A DNA stretch of 64,000 nucleotides from an uncultured Lachnospiraceae bacterium (lineage in GTDB: Bacteria; Bacillota; Clostridia; Lachnospirales; Lachnospiraceae): positions 62,001-126,000 of the forward strand of contig CAJTPS010000010.1 in assembly GCA_910578555.1 (NCBI GenBank). Reading direction: 5' to 3'. Both the position numbers and the translations under genes were made by a program. This document shows, piece by piece, positions 15,917 to 25,600 of the stretch. The stretch's first letter is position 1, and each line of letters opens with the position of its first letter. The notes beneath the pieces were generated by a model. The model saw only the letters and a list, made by a program, of their open reading frames with translations, was not told the origin of the DNA and made no database searches.

Positions 15917-16846
15917 TTAGTCATCCTCAGGGATTATCGCAACACTCCCCACATGCTCCTTCGCGTAAAACAACACTTTATACTGCCCCTTTTTATCAAG
16001 TTCCACCGCGTATTCTCCGTCCGGGTTCGTTTCATCCAGATAAACCGTTTCCCCGATCTCCCCCAAAACACCATGCCTGACAATTTTCAGTCTGAGTTTT
16101 CCGTCTCTCGTTGCACACGAAACCGACACTGTCATGGGCGCATCAACTTCAAATCCGGTGCTCATCGGGTTTGCGGAACTGCCGTTACTATAATAGCGGA
16201 TGCTTTCCGGCCAGTTATTTTCTATCTCATCCAGACCGATATCTTCTAAATTTGCTTCCATACTTTCATTTGCTTCTCTGGTTTCCGTCTGATCCGCTGC
16301 GGGCTCAATTCGCTCTGCACCTTCTATGCTTTCACCATCTTCTATCCTCTCCCGCTCCATAATACTGTCAAGCGTCACACCACCATCCGTTTTCATCTTA
16401 ATTCCAAAATCACATACAGCGCCTTCCCCTTCACTTGTAAAGCCGATGCTTCCTTCTCCCTCTTCTACATTCACCTGTGCATTGATTTTCCTGTCTGTGC
16501 CGTCTGCAATCAAGGTTTCTGTTCCGTCCGGCGCCATGTATACCAGCCGGAGATTTCCCTCCGTGCACTTCATACTGCCCGTGACGCTTACGCTGCCGCC
16601 GCCATCTGCCGCCGTTATATAGGTAAGCACGGCATTGTCGTCATCCGCCGCCTGATGCAGCGTTCCTTTTACCTTACAGCTGTCTTCCTTCCTGTCCATA
16701 CTGTAACGTTCATAATAACTCGTTTGAACATGAAAGAGCCCAACCGACGATTCCCTATCCGTATTCTCATCTGCCATACATATTCTGACTCCGCAGCCGG
16801 ACAGAAACATACAAGCCATGATCGACAGAACTATTCCCTTCTTCAT
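15917..16846 (-). CDS. Lipoprotein, unknown function
   Basis: 309 residues. Signal peptide MKKGIVLSIMACMFLSGCG with lipobox LSGC. Two beta-rich segments follow: one around VTGSMKCTEGNLRLVYMAP, and a C-terminal one (PMTVSVSCATRDGKLRLKIV, GEYAVELDKKGQYKVLFYA), joined by an acidic Glu-rich stretch. The two segments are similar in outline and may be repeated beta-sandwich folds. GGAGGAGAAGGAG precedes the ATG. Paired with the CPBP protease gene, which starts 26 bp beyond its stop. Confidence 0.75.
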   Translation of the reverse strand: MKKGIVLSIMACMFLSGCGVRICMADENTDRESSVGLFHVQTSYYERYSMDRKEDSCKVKGTLHQAADDDNAVLTYITAADGGGSVSVTGSMKCTEGNLRLVYMAPDGTETLIADGTDRKINAQVNVEEGEGSIGFTSEGEGAVCDFGIKMKTDGGVTLDSIMERERIEDGESIEGAERIEPAADQTETREANESMEANLEDIGLDEIENNWPESIRYYSNGSSANPMSTGFEVDAPMTVSVSCATRDGKLRLKIVRHGVLGEIGETVYLDETNPDGEYAVELDKKGQYKVLFYAKEHVGSVAIIPEDD

Positions 16847-16929
16847 TTTCTCCTTCTCCTCCATTTTCGATGCTCCACAGATTTTAATTAAGCAGACTGG
16901 TTTTCCCAAATTTATCTATCTTCTTCCTA

Positions 16930-16958
16930 AATATACAATCATTACGGCAAAGGTGTAA
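16930..16958 (-). promoter_or_regulatory. Sigma-A type promoter for lipoprotein/CPBP genes
   Basis: On the minus strand TTACAC (16953-16958), a 17-bp spacer and TATATT (16930-16935). Four and five of six bases match the consensus boxes. Confidence 0.5.
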
Positions 16959-17131
16959 TTCGTGCGCTGGGAGCGTTTACTGACCATCTCATTTATTATA
17001 ACGGGCTGCAGGCCGAAATATCTTCAAAAAACTGTCACTTTTTCAAATCAAAAACCTTCAGCTTGTTTTTCGTCAGACAGACGCAAAAACCACCCTTCTC
17101 AAAAACGGTCAACAGGGTTATCATAGGTATT

Positions 17132-17144
17132 AACCGCAGCGGTT
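17132..17144. promoter_or_regulatory. Inverted repeat, candidate TetR operator
   Basis: AACCGC-A-GCGGTT lies about 55 bp before the TetR-family gene, followed at once by TATAAA. TetR regulators usually bind such symmetrical sites at their own promoter; binding here is inferred. Confidence 0.5.
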
Positions 17145-17197
17145 TATAAAAATGATACCGGACGTCAAAATACAAGGACAGGAGGCCCCGCACCTTT

Positions 17198-17806
17198 ATG
17201 AACGACAAATTTTTCTCACTGCCCAGGGCAAAACAGGAAGCGATTATTAACGCCGGCTTTCGTGTTTTTTCACAAAGTTCTTACAGGAAAAGTCCTGTGA
17301 GTGAAATCGCAGCTGAGGCCGGAATCAGCAAGGCTCTGCTCTTCCATTATTTCTATAACAAAAAGGAACTTTACCTTTTCCTGTGGAATCAGTGCATGAA
17401 GATCACTTCCGAGGCTCTTGAGAAAAATCTTTCTTTCAATTCGACGGATCTGTTTGAAATGATGCGCAAGGGATTGAAAGTCAAAGCGGACATTATGCGG
17501 CAGTATCCCGATCTGGGCACTTTTGTCGTCAAATCATACTATGAGAAGGATTCCGACGTGTGCGAGGACGTTCAGGCGCTGATTGCAAAATATACCGATT
17601 TTAAAGCAAGTCCGATTCTCGCAGCCCTGGACCCGGATCAGTTTATACCGGGACTCGACCTGCAGATGATGTACCGCACTATGTACTGGGCATCGGAGGG
17701 CTATTTGTGGGAAAAAGTCCAGACAGGCGGTCTGGATCCTGATACAATGGAGGAAGACTTTATCAGGATCTTTGATTTCTGGCGGAAAGCCTATACAGGA
17801 AAATGA
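17198..17806 (+). CDS. TetR/AcrR family transcriptional regulator
   Basis: 202 residues. The N-terminal HTH (about 10-55) contains IINAGFRVFSQSSYRKSPVS, EIAAEAGISKALLFHYFYNK and KELYLFLW, typical of TetR DNA-binding domains. The C-terminal ligand domain is diverged. It is followed after 30 bp by an ABC ATPase on the same strand, so it probably controls the exporter. ACAGGAGG lies 11 bases or so before the ATG. Confidence 0.92.
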   Translation: MNDKFFSLPRAKQEAIINAGFRVFSQSSYRKSPVSEIAAEAGISKALLFHYFYNKKELYLFLWNQCMKITSEALEKNLSFNSTDLFEMMRKGLKVKADIMRQYPDLGTFVVKSYYEKDSDVCEDVQALIAKYTDFKASPILAALDPDQFIPGLDLQMMYRTMYWASEGYLWEKVQTGGLDPDTMEEDFIRIFDFWRKAYTGK

Positions 17807-17836
17807 GTAATGAAAGCATAAAGGAAGAGGAGACCT

Positions 17837-18700
17837 ATGAACGCAATTGAAATCTCTAATTTAACCAAATATTACGGAAAATCCAGAGGCATCACCGACC
17901 TGAGTCTTACAGTAAAAGAAGGGGAATTTTTCGGCTTCATCGGTCCAAACGGCGCGGGCAAATCCACGACGATCCGTACCTTGCTCGGGTTGATCAGTCC
18001 GGATTCCGGATCCGCACAGGTCCTCGGAATGGATATCCGTACCAGCCGGGAAGCAATATTATCCAGAGTCGGCTATCTTCCCTCGGAAGCGGTGTTTTAC
18101 ACGGGCACAAAGGTAAAAGACATTCTGAAGCTCTCCGCTGACCTGCGAAAGCAGGATTGTTCCGAAGAAGCCGCCATCCTGTGCGACCGTCTCCAGCTTA
18201 ACCCGTCCCGCAAAGTATCGGAACTGTCCTTCGGCAACCGCAAGAAAGTGGGAATTGTCTGCGCACTCCAGCACTCTCCGGATCTTCTGATTCTGGACGA
18301 ACCCACCAGCGGACTCGATCCCTTGATGCAGCGGGAATTTTTTAACCTTCTGGAAGAAAGAAACAGGCAGGGCACGACCATATTTATCTCCAGCCATATT
18401 CTGACAGAGATACAGCACAACTGCTCCCGGGCAGCCATTATCCGGGAAGGACGCATCATAACCTGTGACAGCGTCGAAACCTTGTCCAGGACAAACGTCA
18501 AGCGAGTCACAGTCTGCGGCCGTATGCATATCGAAGAGTCCGACACCATACGCAATGTAGAAGCCGTAACAGGCACCGTAAGCTTTCTCTACAGCGGCGA
18601 CATCAAACAGCTGTTAAGTATGCTTAACAAAGAGGATATAACAGATCTTTCCATTTCGAACCCTGATCTGGAAGAGATCTTTATGCACTACTACGAATAA
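17837..18700 (+). CDS. ABC transporter ATP-binding protein (BcrA-like)
   Basis: 287 residues. Walker A GPNGAGKST (about 38), signature LSFGNRKKVGI (a variant with F-G-N in place of S-G-G-Q, common in this subfamily), Walker B LLILDEPTSGLD and switch His in FISSHILTE. The C-terminal part (about 215-287) is the small extra domain seen in BcrA/NatA-type ATPases. Partner of the permease at 18815. AAGGAAGAGGAG precedes the ATG. Confidence 0.93.
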   Translation: MNAIEISNLTKYYGKSRGITDLSLTVKEGEFFGFIGPNGAGKSTTIRTLLGLISPDSGSAQVLGMDIRTSREAILSRVGYLPSEAVFYTGTKVKDILKLSADLRKQDCSEEAAILCDRLQLNPSRKVSELSFGNRKKVGIVCALQHSPDLLILDEPTSGLDPLMQREFFNLLEERNRQGTTIFISSHILTEIQHNCSRAAIIREGRIITCDSVETLSRTNVKRVTVCGRMHIEESDTIRNVEAVTGTVSFLYSGDIKQLLSMLNKEDITDLSISNPDLEEIFMHYYE

Positions 18701-18750
18701 AACCTGCCTTGAGAAACGGGCTGGTGAAACTGATTATCAATTTAGAGCTT

Positions 18751-18795
18751 TGTGCCTGTGCGCTGTTTGCACATGTTCGTAAACCATAATACAGG
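18751..18795 (+). promoter_or_regulatory. Possible weak relative of the pseudoknot element (second ABC permease leader)
   Basis: TGTG (18751-18754) can pair with CACA (18770-18773), and CCTGT (18755-18759) with ACAGG (18791-18795), in crossing order. The text TTTGTGCCTGTGCG resembles the other copies. The gap to the start codon is 19 nt instead of 13-15, and alternative hairpins exist. Confidence 0.2.
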
Positions 18796-18814
18796 AAAGG
18801 CAGAATAAAAGAAA

Positions 18815-19600
18815 ATGATGACGCTTATAAAACACGAATTAAAGCAAGGATGGAAATCCCTGCTCATTTGGACCATCTCCATCGGCTTTTTTATCGTAAT
18901 ATGTATATTTATGTATCCGGAGATGGAAGCAGAAATGAAAGGGGTAAACAAAATGTTTTCCTCTATGGGTTCTTTCACCGCTGCTTTCGGGATGGATCAG
19001 TTGAATTTCGGCACGCTGGTTGGCTTCTACGCCGTTGAATGCGGTAATATTCTGGGGCTGGGCGGTGCCTTTTTTGCGTCACTGCTCGGCATCGGTGCAC
19101 TTGCCAAAGAAGAGAAAGAAAAGACTGCGGAATTTCTGCTGACACATCCGGTGAGCAGAGTCAGTATTGTTACAGGGAAGCTGGCGGCGGTGCTGCTGCA
19201 GATCCTGATCATGAATATAGCTGTTTTCCTGTTATCAATAATATCCATAACGGCGATCGGTGAAGATATTCCTCAAAACGAAATTTGTTTATTGCATTTC
19301 TCTTACTTCCTGGTACAAGTTGAACTGGCAGGGATCTGCTTCGGCATTTCCGCTTTCTTAAAGCACGGCGGTCTCGGTATTGGCTTAGGACTTGCGACGG
19401 TTATGTACTTTTTGAATATTGTAGCCAATATCTCAGACAGCGCCGGGTTTTTGAAATATATCACGCCATTTGGATACGCCGAAGGCGCTGATCTTATTAC
19501 CTGCATGAGTCTGGACATCGGAAAAGTACTACCCGGTATGGGACTGGCAGCTGCCGGAATTCTCCTTGCATATTGGAAATACTCGCAGAAAGATATATAG
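18815..19600 (+). CDS. ABC transporter permease (ABC-2 type)
   Basis: 261 residues with six hydrophobic segments, beginning LIKHELKQGWKSLLIWTISI as is usual for the permeases paired with BcrA-like ATPases. The loop KEEKEKTAEFLLTHPVSR is characteristic of this family. It lies 114 bp after the ATPase. The ribosome site is poor (AGGAAAGG lies about 14 bases upstream), so translation may be weak or dependent on the leader. Substrate unknown. Confidence 0.88.
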   Translation: MMTLIKHELKQGWKSLLIWTISIGFFIVICIFMYPEMEAEMKGVNKMFSSMGSFTAAFGMDQLNFGTLVGFYAVECGNILGLGGAFFASLLGIGALAKEEKEKTAEFLLTHPVSRVSIVTGKLAAVLLQILIMNIAVFLLSIISITAIGEDIPQNEICLLHFSYFLVQVELAGICFGISAFLKHGGLGIGLGLATVMYFLNIVANISDSAGFLKYITPFGYAEGADLITCMSLDIGKVLPGMGLAAAGILLAYWKYSQKDI

Positions 19601-19602
19601 CA

Positions 19603-19639
19603 GAAAGCGGTGCGGATGATATCATCCTGCACCGCTTTC
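19603..19639. terminator. Hairpin between convergent genes
   Basis: GAAAGCGGTGC pairs with GCACCGCTTTC around an inner GGATGATATCATCC. It is very stable but lacks a T-run on either side. Position between two converging genes suggests a bidirectional stop. Confidence 0.6.
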
Positions 19640-19667
19640 CAGCATATGGGCTGGCTTGTCTAATACC

Positions 19668-22600
19668 CTATTGGAAAATCTCTACCACATTTGACAGCAT
19701 TCGCACTGCCTCCTGTGTCCAGTTATCATAGATTCCCTTTGCCTCGACCAAATACGTCACTTTCTTTGTGCCGGCATACTGTCCTTTACCCTGAATAACC
19801 AGAGTTCTTCTGCCCCGGTCAGTGACCGTATCTCTGGATATGATCTCGTACGCACTCGGGTTCACAAGTTCTCCCTTATATCGTACTTCCAGATCCTCTT
19901 CCTTCGGCCATGTTCCACTCTGACTGAAATACTGCGGATTCTTAACCGTCACCTTTGCATCTTTAATCATTCTGCCTGCAATACGGAACTCAACGACTCT
20001 GTTGTCAGCACCGTCCGCCTCCGCAACGTAATCCGGACCCTTGACTGTAATGATCGCCTTCGCCGTATGCCCGTCGAGTTTCTGCGTAATATCGCCGATT
20101 TCTGCCTTGGTATTCGCCTCATACGTTACTGTATAGTCCTGCCCTTTAACAAGCGTTTTACCATTGTCACGTACGACCGGCGCCGGCATATATTTACTCT
20201 TGAAGCTATAATATTTTGCATCCGGCACTTCCACGGTGATATCGCTGCTTAACCATGACTTAGGGCTGATCTTCAACTCTACGGCCTTATTCAGCTTGCC
20301 TGTAAAGTTTCCGATACCGTTGATACTGATATACGCTTTCTTTGTATCTGTTGTAATGTTCTTATTGTTCGTATAGGTCAGCTTATAGTCCCTGTCTTTT
20401 GTCAGCCTGCTGCCCTGATAGATAATTGTTACGTCAGGAGTTGCTCCCGCACGATTCTGTTTAACCTCGATCGTCTTACTGCCGATCATATCAGCTGTCA
20501 ACTTTACTTTTGAGATCGTGTAAGTCTTCTTGATCGTACCGCTGTATTTTCCGAGACCGGTAATAATCATCGTTGCCTTTCCTGCACTTACATGATTTTC
20601 ATAAGAGATACTGTAGTGAACATTCTTTTTCAGCGTCTCATTGGATGTCTTCTCCTTCAATACCACATTCTGGAAAACAGGCTTGCCCGTATAATTAACC
20701 TTGTTTACAAATCCGCTCATTGTAATCGTCTTGGCTGAGAAGGTAATTCCTTTCACAGTGAAGTCCTTACGGCAGCTTCCTATATACTTACTGTCTGCAC
20801 CTGCTCTGATCACAACAGTAGCAGTACCGGGTTCCGTATTGTTCTCATAAGAAACCGTATAATTTACAACATCTCCCTCTTTCTGCAAAACAGGCTTCTT
20901 ATTCAGCTTCACAACGATCTGTGAATCCTTATAAGTTACCGGTTCTCCGTTATTGTAATTCAAAGCGGCGGGTTTAAGCTGTATAACAGCATCACTTAAG
21001 AGTATCTTATCCTCCACCAGCTCACAGGACAGGCTGATTTCGCCTTTGTAATTATTCCTGCCTGTAATCTTAATATTGTATATACCGGTCTCTTTCGCCT
21101 TCGTAACAGTCTGACCTTTATAAGTAATCTCCTGTGTATAATCACTTCTGCTGCTCAGCGTTCTCTTGCCGTCCTTGACAACTACCTTAATATTCTGCTC
21201 TGTACCATCGCAGATCATGTACTCGGGCGCCTGCGCCATCTGCGCGCTTAATGCTTTAGGCTCGATCGCGAAATAGCCTTCCAGCTTCTGCTTGTAATTG
21301 CCTTTGCCGTGAATGATTACTTTTGCTTCCGATCCTACTTTAACGTTATTGCGGTATGTCAATGTATAATCTTTATTCTTTGTCAGAAGTCTGGCGCCAT
21401 CATAAACTTCCACATCCGGCTTGATTGCCGCTCCGGTATATGTCTGGTCCGGAATCGCCTTAAACCAGATGCCTTCTTTCGCCGTGCCTTCTACGCTTAC
21501 GCCTGTCTGCGCAGTCTGCACCACCCTGATCTCATCATAATATAATGTCGTGCGAAGCGGGAAATCCACCCCTTCTTTTGCAATCGCATTACACCAGAGC
21601 CCAATGCTCTCTATTGCAGTCGGGTCAAATGCCGCGCCTTTACCATCCCTGTCTACAAATGCGCTGAAAGGAATCGTTACCTTAACAGGTATTCCGCTTG
21701 CCGCATTGGCCGTATACGCTTCAAATTCCTGCAGATATACCTCCCATACTACGCCGCCGCTTGTAACCTGTACAACGACCTTCTGTCCGTTGCGCTCCGG
21801 TATCGTATACAGTTCAAGCGCATTACCCTCGCTCCAGTCTGCCGCAAAGCTCTTCGTAGCGCCTGCCCATGCATTGCCGTTAAGAAGGGTGACATCCATC
21901 TGCAGACCGTAGTCTCCGCCAAATACCTTTTCTTTATCATCTGTCAGTGACAGGGTAATTTCGCTGCCGGTGTCTTTGTTTGTCGCCCATACGAGACCGA
22001 GCTGCTGATCATCCCCGCTATATCCTTCGAAGTCCTCCGGAACCATATCATCTTGTTCTACTTCTTCCATATTGAACTTAGCCTTGATTAGCGACACTTC
22101 TTTATCACCGGCCATGAGCGCGATGGTTCCGATGCCCGTACCCAGACTCATCAGGGAACTGTCCTCCAAAACTGCTTCCCACACGCCTTCCTGTTCATTG
22201 TAAGAAGCCGTAAGAACTTCCAAATCATAATCCGTCGTAATGACATAACGAACATCCGCTGTCGCTTCAATCCCCGATATTCTGGCCGTAATGCGGGTTC
22301 CCTGTCCGTCCGGCTTCGGAAGGATTCTGTCGCCTGACTGGGGTGATATAATGTATCCCGATACGACTTCTTTACCCGCTGTCGTATTTGTGACACCTGT
22401 AATACTCTTGAACTCATTGCTCATATCCGTCGCGAACACACTTCTGGGGTCATTATAGAACTCAATAAACTCATCCAGCATCTCGTGTCCGTGCAGAATA
22501 CCGTCGGCTTTCTTCTCCACCACGTACGGTAAATAGAAACTGCCGTTCTCACTGAAATTCGCCCATACGAGGAAATAACTTACGCCCTCGCCATCCAGAT

Positions 22601-25600
22601 TATCCAGTAACTGCATGTACCAGTCCTTGACATCATTGCCGGTACGCTTTAATGCTATGTCGCCATCAGCCACACCGGTCTCTGTGATGGCATACAATTT
22701 ATCGTGGGCTGTTGCAAACTCTCGTAAAATCGCATTCTGGCTCTTAACATTATTCAGGAAAGCAGCCTCGTTCTCCTGAGACGGATTAGAATGATACATG
22801 TCGTATCCAATCATATCCACGTATGCGTCGCCCGGATATCTTGCTCCATACTCCGCAACATTCGCCGCCTCGCTGCCCGGTCCGTATACATACAGAATAT
22901 TATGTACGCCCTTAGTCTCCTTCAGATAGTCTACCGTGTAGCGGTATAAGTTGATATAGGCCTGTTCATCGCAGAGCGCCGCGCCCCACCAGAACCAGCT
23001 TCCCGTATTCTCATGGAAGGGTCTGAACAGAATGGTAATGCCGTCTTCCTCTACAGCATTCGCATAATCCGCAACCAGATCCAGATAATCGGTATAGAGA
23101 TAGTTCAGATCCTGTCCCGGCATAATTCTTGTCACGACATTTCCCGTCAATGTTCCGGGCGTATATCCCGAGAAGTTATACTGTCTGGAACCGTCCGCAG
23201 CCGTCCAGTAACCGACGCCGTCACTTCCGGTAAGCGTCCCGCCGGATGCCTCATATGCTTTTACTCTCTGGTCAATCACATCGAAATTCGGCATATGCGC
23301 AGAAAGTGTAATCAGTGCGCCGTCCGCTGCCGCTTTTCTCGTAATATCCGCCACATTTGCAATTCTTTCCGCTTCCGGCGTATTCCAGTCTGATGCCTCG
23401 TTACCTGTCAAGGACAAGGTATCAATACCAACCACACCGGCGATACTACCCGTAACGTCCTCTGTATCGGAAGTGGAGAATCCGTCGCCTGCGGTTCCCG
23501 CCTTATGGTGGGTATCGTTCTGATGTCCGAAGATCACACTGTCAGACTCACCAACCGCTTTCAGGTATGCATACAGATTCTTCGTTGCCTCTGTCGCGTT
23601 ACCGTCCACCAGCGCGGCTTCCTTTGTGATATCCACTTTCTGACCACTTGCAGTCTCAATCTTTCGTCCCTCATCAGTCACTTTGATACCCGGGCCCTTC
23701 TTCGGAAGAAGTGTGGAGTCCACATAGATGTCATCCTCGCGCACCTGCGTAAATCTCATATTGTCAAAATAGATATCCCCCACATAGTCCGTATTCTTAC
23801 CTACCATACCAAGTGTCAGACCCGTAAAGGCTCCATCCGTTATTTTCAGGCCTAATACATACTCCGCCTTATAATATCCTTCCAGCCCCTCGATTGTCAC
23901 CGGCTCTCCTTCGGGTACATCCGTGTCTTTGTTAATCGACGGACTGTTACTGAATATCTTCATGGCCAAACTGCCCTGCGTCTTCGATGTCGTTTTATAG
24001 TACACGTCCGCCTTAAATGCATTATATCCCTTCAGCGTGCCAACCGACTCCGGATGTGTATAATCGAACTTCGCCTCACTCCATCCTGTCGCTTTATTTG
24101 CGGAATAATCCATGGCTGCCACCAGATATTTCTTACCGCCGATCGTCTCGTTTCTAACCGTAGATGTTCCGGCATACTGATAAGGCTCTGCAGCAACCTC
24201 CCATGCGGATGCATCCAGTTCCAATACGAGGTCCCCTTCCACATCGGGCAGATCTCCGCCGGACTCACTGACCGCTTTCACTATCAGATTGTCCAGATAC
24301 ACATCGCCAACATATCCGCTGACGTCACCGCCAAGACAGGGAATCACCGTCTGGATTGGCGTGATATCCTTAAAAGGATAATCTACATTACCCGATCCGT
24401 CCCACGTCTGGAAATCGTTCATATCAATCTCCACGTGGAACTTCTTATATCCCTCTATACCGCTGTCGGTCAATTTCTCCGCAGTAATCGCCGGCCAGGA
24501 TTTCTGATCTACCCATGTCCAGTCGGCTCCGACTTTCAATGCGGCCTGCGCTTTGATCGTCTTAAAGTTCTCCGTAACGCTTGTCTCCGGAAAATATACG
24601 TCATAACTCATAACGACCTTATCACTGACCGGTTTAGTATATGCCTGCGGCAGGTTGATCTGTGCCTTAAAGATCGTCGCCCAGCTTGTCGTACCTGTCA
24701 AATCTACCGTATACTTGATGGCTTTATTGCCGGTCGCAAGCTCTGCAAGCGCAGGTTCCGCTTCACCCGATTCCGCTTTCACAAAACTTGCATCCGTCTC
24801 TGTATCAAAGTTATTCTCATAGATCATGTCTTCCGTATTACCCGGATTTTCTTCTTCCGAAGAGGCCGGTGTCGCTGTCAGAACGACATTATCCAGATAC
24901 ATCTTGCCGTTATAATGACTGACATCACCTGCAAGACATGGCGTGAATGCTCTGAGATCCGTAAGATCCGCAAGCGTCCAGTCAGATCCCTCTTGAATGT
25001 CAATGGAAACATGCAGTTTCTGATAGCCTGTTACATCACCGGGCACCAGATCTGCTTTCGTATAGGCCGGCAGTTCACTGGCCTCCATCCAATCCCATTC
25101 TCCGCCATTTCTGAGCACTGCCTGACCCTTCACCGTGTCCAATGTATTGGCCGCATCCGCATCGTCTGGAAAATACACATCATAACTCATGTTCATCTTC
25201 CCGGCTTTGGAAGCGTCGTAAGGCGTGTCCAGTGATAAGGAATCCGCCTGAAACATGTTTGTCCACGCTGTTGACGCAGATAAGTCGGCGCTGTATTCAA
25301 TCGCCATATTGCCGTCTGCCAGCTGTTTTACCGTTCCTTTGGCAAGTTCTGTATCAGCCGCCTGGTCATCAAAATTGCTCTGATAAAGCACAACGTCTTC
25401 GTCACCCGGTTTCTCTTCTCCGGACGGTGCGGACGTATCCTTCAACACAACGTTATCCAGATACAGCTTCCCTTTATAGGTGCTGACATCACCTGCCAGA
25501 CAAAGTATGATTGCCGGAATGGATGTGATCTCTCCTGCATTCCACCCTGTCTCTTCACTTAAGTCCATAACGATATGAAGCTTGCTGTAGCCGCTTACCT

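Larger units (their letters stand above)
16847..17197. other. Divergent intergenic region between the lipoprotein and TetR genes
   Basis: No gene is seen. It contains a minus-strand promoter (16930-16958) and an inverted-repeat operator candidate (17132-17144) before tetR. A G/C-rich patch around 17004-17017 (GGGCTGCAGGCC) can fold into a small hairpin. Confidence 0.5.

Noticed and set aside
24054..25235. 393-codon plus-strand frame inside the mannanase gene
   Set aside because: It is a shadow of the GH26 gene's biased codon use; no motif or ribosome site.
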